This document shows positions 5,560 to 6,740 of a stretch of 6,740 nt of DNA, one piece after another. Source of the DNA: Defluviitaleaceae bacterium. GTDB lineage: Bacteria; Bacillota; Clostridia; Lachnospirales; UBA5962. Positions within the stretch are counted from its first letter, which is position 1; each line of letters opens with the position of its first letter. The stretch is taken from assembly GCA_009787435.1 (NCBI GenBank), contig WRFW01000139.1, forward strand, positions 1-6,740. Direction: 5' to 3'. The position numbers were made by a program, and so were the translations under genes. The notes beneath the pieces were generated by a model, which saw only the letters and a program-made list of their open reading frames with translations, was not told where the DNA came from and did no database searches.

Positions 5560-6570
5560 TTAAAATTGCTTTAAAAAATTTAAATCATTTTCAAAAAATA
5601 ATCTTAAATCGTTAATTTTAAACCTTTGCATTGCATTTCTTTCAAGCCCAAGCCCAAAAGCAAAGCCACTATAAATAGCCGGGTCTATACCGACTGCTTT
5701 TAAAACATTTGGATGCACCATGCCACAGCCTAAAAGCTCTATAAAACCCTCGCCTTTACACACATGGCACTTGCTATCTTCCCCTTTACACACAAAACAG
5801 CTAATGTCCATTTCTGCTGAGGGCTCTGTAAATGGAAAATAGTGTGGGCGTAAACGAATGTTTACATCTTGTCCGAAAAGCTCCCTTGAAAATGCTAATA
5901 AAGTTCCTTTAAGGTCTGCCATGGTTATACCTTTATCTACTACTAAGCCCTCTATTTGGTGAAAATATGGGCTATGGGTAGCGTCTACATCATCTGAGCG
6001 GAAAACCCTGCCCGGTGCTATTATTTTAATAGGCGGCTCTGTCCCCTCCATAACACGGATTTGAACAGGCGAAGTTTGAGTGCGTAATAAATAGCCGCCC
6101 TCTGTATAAAAAGTATCTTGGCTAGCCCGGGCTGGGTGGCTTTTAGGTATATTTAAAGCATCAAAATTGTAGTAAGAAGTTTCAATGTCTGGACCCTCGG
6201 CTATGCTAAATCCCATTCCGATAAATATTTCTTTTATATTGTCCATAGTAGTAGTTAGGGGGTGTCTTTTCCCGAAAGTATTTTTTTTACCTGGAATTGT
6301 AATGTCTATCGTTTCTTCTCTTAATTTGATTTTTAATTCTTCAGCTTTTACTTCTTCTCTTTTTGCTTCTATGAGCGTTTCAATTTCTATTTTAATTTCA
6401 TTTATTTTTGCACCTAAAATCGGCTTTTCTTCTTTAGGCACTTTGCCTAAGCCTTGCATTAAAGTTTGAATTTCGCCTTTTCTGCCTAAAAGAGAAACTC
6501 TAAGCTCTTCAAGCTCTTTAAGAGAGCTGACAGAGAAAATATTATTTTTAATTTTGTTTATATCTACCAT
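5560..6570 (-). CDS. pheS: Phenylalanyl-tRNA synthetase alpha subunit
   Basis: 336 residues, usual bacterial length. It is the catalytic alpha subunit of the alpha2-beta2 enzyme that makes Phe-tRNA-Phe. A charged N-terminal coiled coil (about 1-90) interacts with tRNA. The class II core follows: HPLT near 103-106, HPAR (145-148) and DTFY (152-155), motif 2 GRVFRSDDVDATHSPYFHQIEG (187-208), FTEPSAE (247-253) and motif 3 GFAFGLGLER...DLRLFFENDLNFLKQF (302-336). A CxxC-x6-CxxC pair (Cys258/261 and 268/271) precedes GCGMVHP; such cysteines occur in many PheS proteins and may bind zinc. The alanine in GFAFG that shapes the Phe pocket is present. GGGGAG (6577-6582) sits 6 nt before the ATG. It is the first gene of the synthetase group in the window; its promoter was not identified. 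Confidence 0.98.
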   Translation of the reverse strand: MVDINKIKNNIFSVSSLKELEELRVSLLGRKGEIQTLMQGLGKVPKEEKPILGAKINEIKIEIETLIEAKREEVKAEELKIKLREETIDITIPGKKNTFGKRHPLTTTMDNIKEIFIGMGFSIAEGPDIETSYYNFDALNIPKSHPARASQDTFYTEGGYLLRTQTSPVQIRVMEGTEPPIKIIAPGRVFRSDDVDATHSPYFHQIEGLVVDKGITMADLKGTLLAFSRELFGQDVNIRLRPHYFPFTEPSAEMDISCFVCKGEDSKCHVCKGEGFIELLGCGMVHPNVLKAVGIDPAIYSGFAFGLGLERNAMQRFKINDLRLFFENDLNFLKQF

Positions 6571-6598
6571 AGATTTCTCCCCAAAAATATAAAGTTAA

Positions 6599-6651
6599 TT
6601 TAAAAAAGGCTTGCCAGCCGGGCTAATTCACAGAGTATAGTTTCGCAATCT
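6599..6651. repeat. 53-bp direct repeat in the pheS leader, copy A
   Basis: This segment matches 6688-6740 at 49 of 53 positions, at an offset of 89 nt. On the minus strand it starts AGATTGCGAAAC and ends in GGCAAGCCTTTTTTAAA. It contains a small hairpin (TTGCC 6611-6615 with GGCTAA 6621-6626, one bulged base) followed by a T6 run on the minus strand, resembling a weak terminator. A rival GGCT/AGCC stem (6608-6619) directly abuts the T run and is specific to this copy. It lies 29 nt before the pheS start codon. Confidence 0.85.
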
Positions 6652-6674
6652 AAAAAAACTTACGTGATTATGCC

Positions 6675-6687
6675 CCACTGCAAGTGG
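6675..6687. repeat. GC-rich palindrome CCACT-GCA-AGTGG, copy 3
   Basis: Same 5-3-5 design as the two palindromes between pheS and pheT, in the opposite orientation by loop sequence. The closing C-G pair of the stem is replaced by T-A on both sides, so pairing is kept. It sits between the two 53-bp repeats. Confidence 0.7.
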
Positions 6688-6740
6688 TTTAAAAAAGGCT
6701 TGCCAACAGGGCTAATTCACAAAGTATCGTTTCGCAATCT
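6688..6740. repeat. 53-bp direct repeat in the pheS leader, copy B (reaches window edge)
   Basis: Second copy of the leader repeat. Of four differences from copy A, two fall in the 5-nt loop of the internal hairpin (6705-6709) and leave its stem (6700-6704 with 6710-6715) intact. The copy ends exactly at the window edge, so the repeat unit may be longer and further copies may lie beyond it. Confidence 0.85.

Noticed and set aside
5754..5798. PheS CxxC pairs as a novel zinc insertion
   Set aside because: Comparable cysteine pairs before GCGMVHP occur in many bacterial PheS proteins, so this is ordinary family variation.
6599..6740. CRISPR array
   Set aside because: Only two copies are visible, they diverge at four positions, are longer than typical repeats, and the spacer contains a palindrome shared with another locus. 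No cas genes are present.

Overview
The window is an AT-rich stretch in which every supported gene lies on the minus strand. In transcription order (high to low coordinates) they are pheS, pheT, serS, a 64-residue membrane-like protein, a FolD-like protein and the first 72 codons of an iron-type alcohol dehydrogenase that runs off the left edge. Strong Shine-Dalgarno sequences (AGGAGG, GGGGAG, AAAGGAG), TG-extended -10 promoters, low GC, an Fe-dependent alcohol dehydrogenase and an atypical FolD of the kind I recall from anaerobic Firmicutes all suggest a low-GC Clostridia-like anaerobe. This placement is an inference from style and protein flavour; no rRNA or other marker is present.

Layout. 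The right edge (6571-6740) is the leader of pheS. It holds two copies of a 53-bp direct repeat, 89 bp apart, with a small GC-rich palindrome between them. pheS (5560-6570) and pheT (3059-5428) encode the two subunits of phenylalanyl-tRNA synthetase. The 131-nt spacer between them carries two more palindromes of the same family flanking two further inverted repeats. serS (1696-2961) follows 97 nt after pheT. A 193-nt AT-rich gap with palindromic half-sites leads to the small membrane-like gene (1308-1502), which ends at a clear intrinsic terminator (1278-1306). No convincing terminator was seen between pheS and that point, so one long transcript is possible. folD (369-1157) has its own promoter, as does the alcohol dehydrogenase, whose promoter overlaps a perfect 15-bp dyad.

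How the genes fit together. pheS, pheT and serS charge tRNA-Phe and tRNA-Ser for translation. FolD belongs to one-carbon folate metabolism, and the alcohol dehydrogenase to fermentative redox balance. The last two appear to be separate transcription units rather than part of the synthetase group.

The genes themselves are mostly housekeeping. The unusual content is between and within them: a dispersed hairpin family with a compensatory stem change, a 53-bp leader repeat whose copies differ partly in a hairpin loop, a FolD with altered catalytic residues and a missing loop, and a small two-repeat hydrophobic protein. I found no strong evidence for a new multi-gene system.
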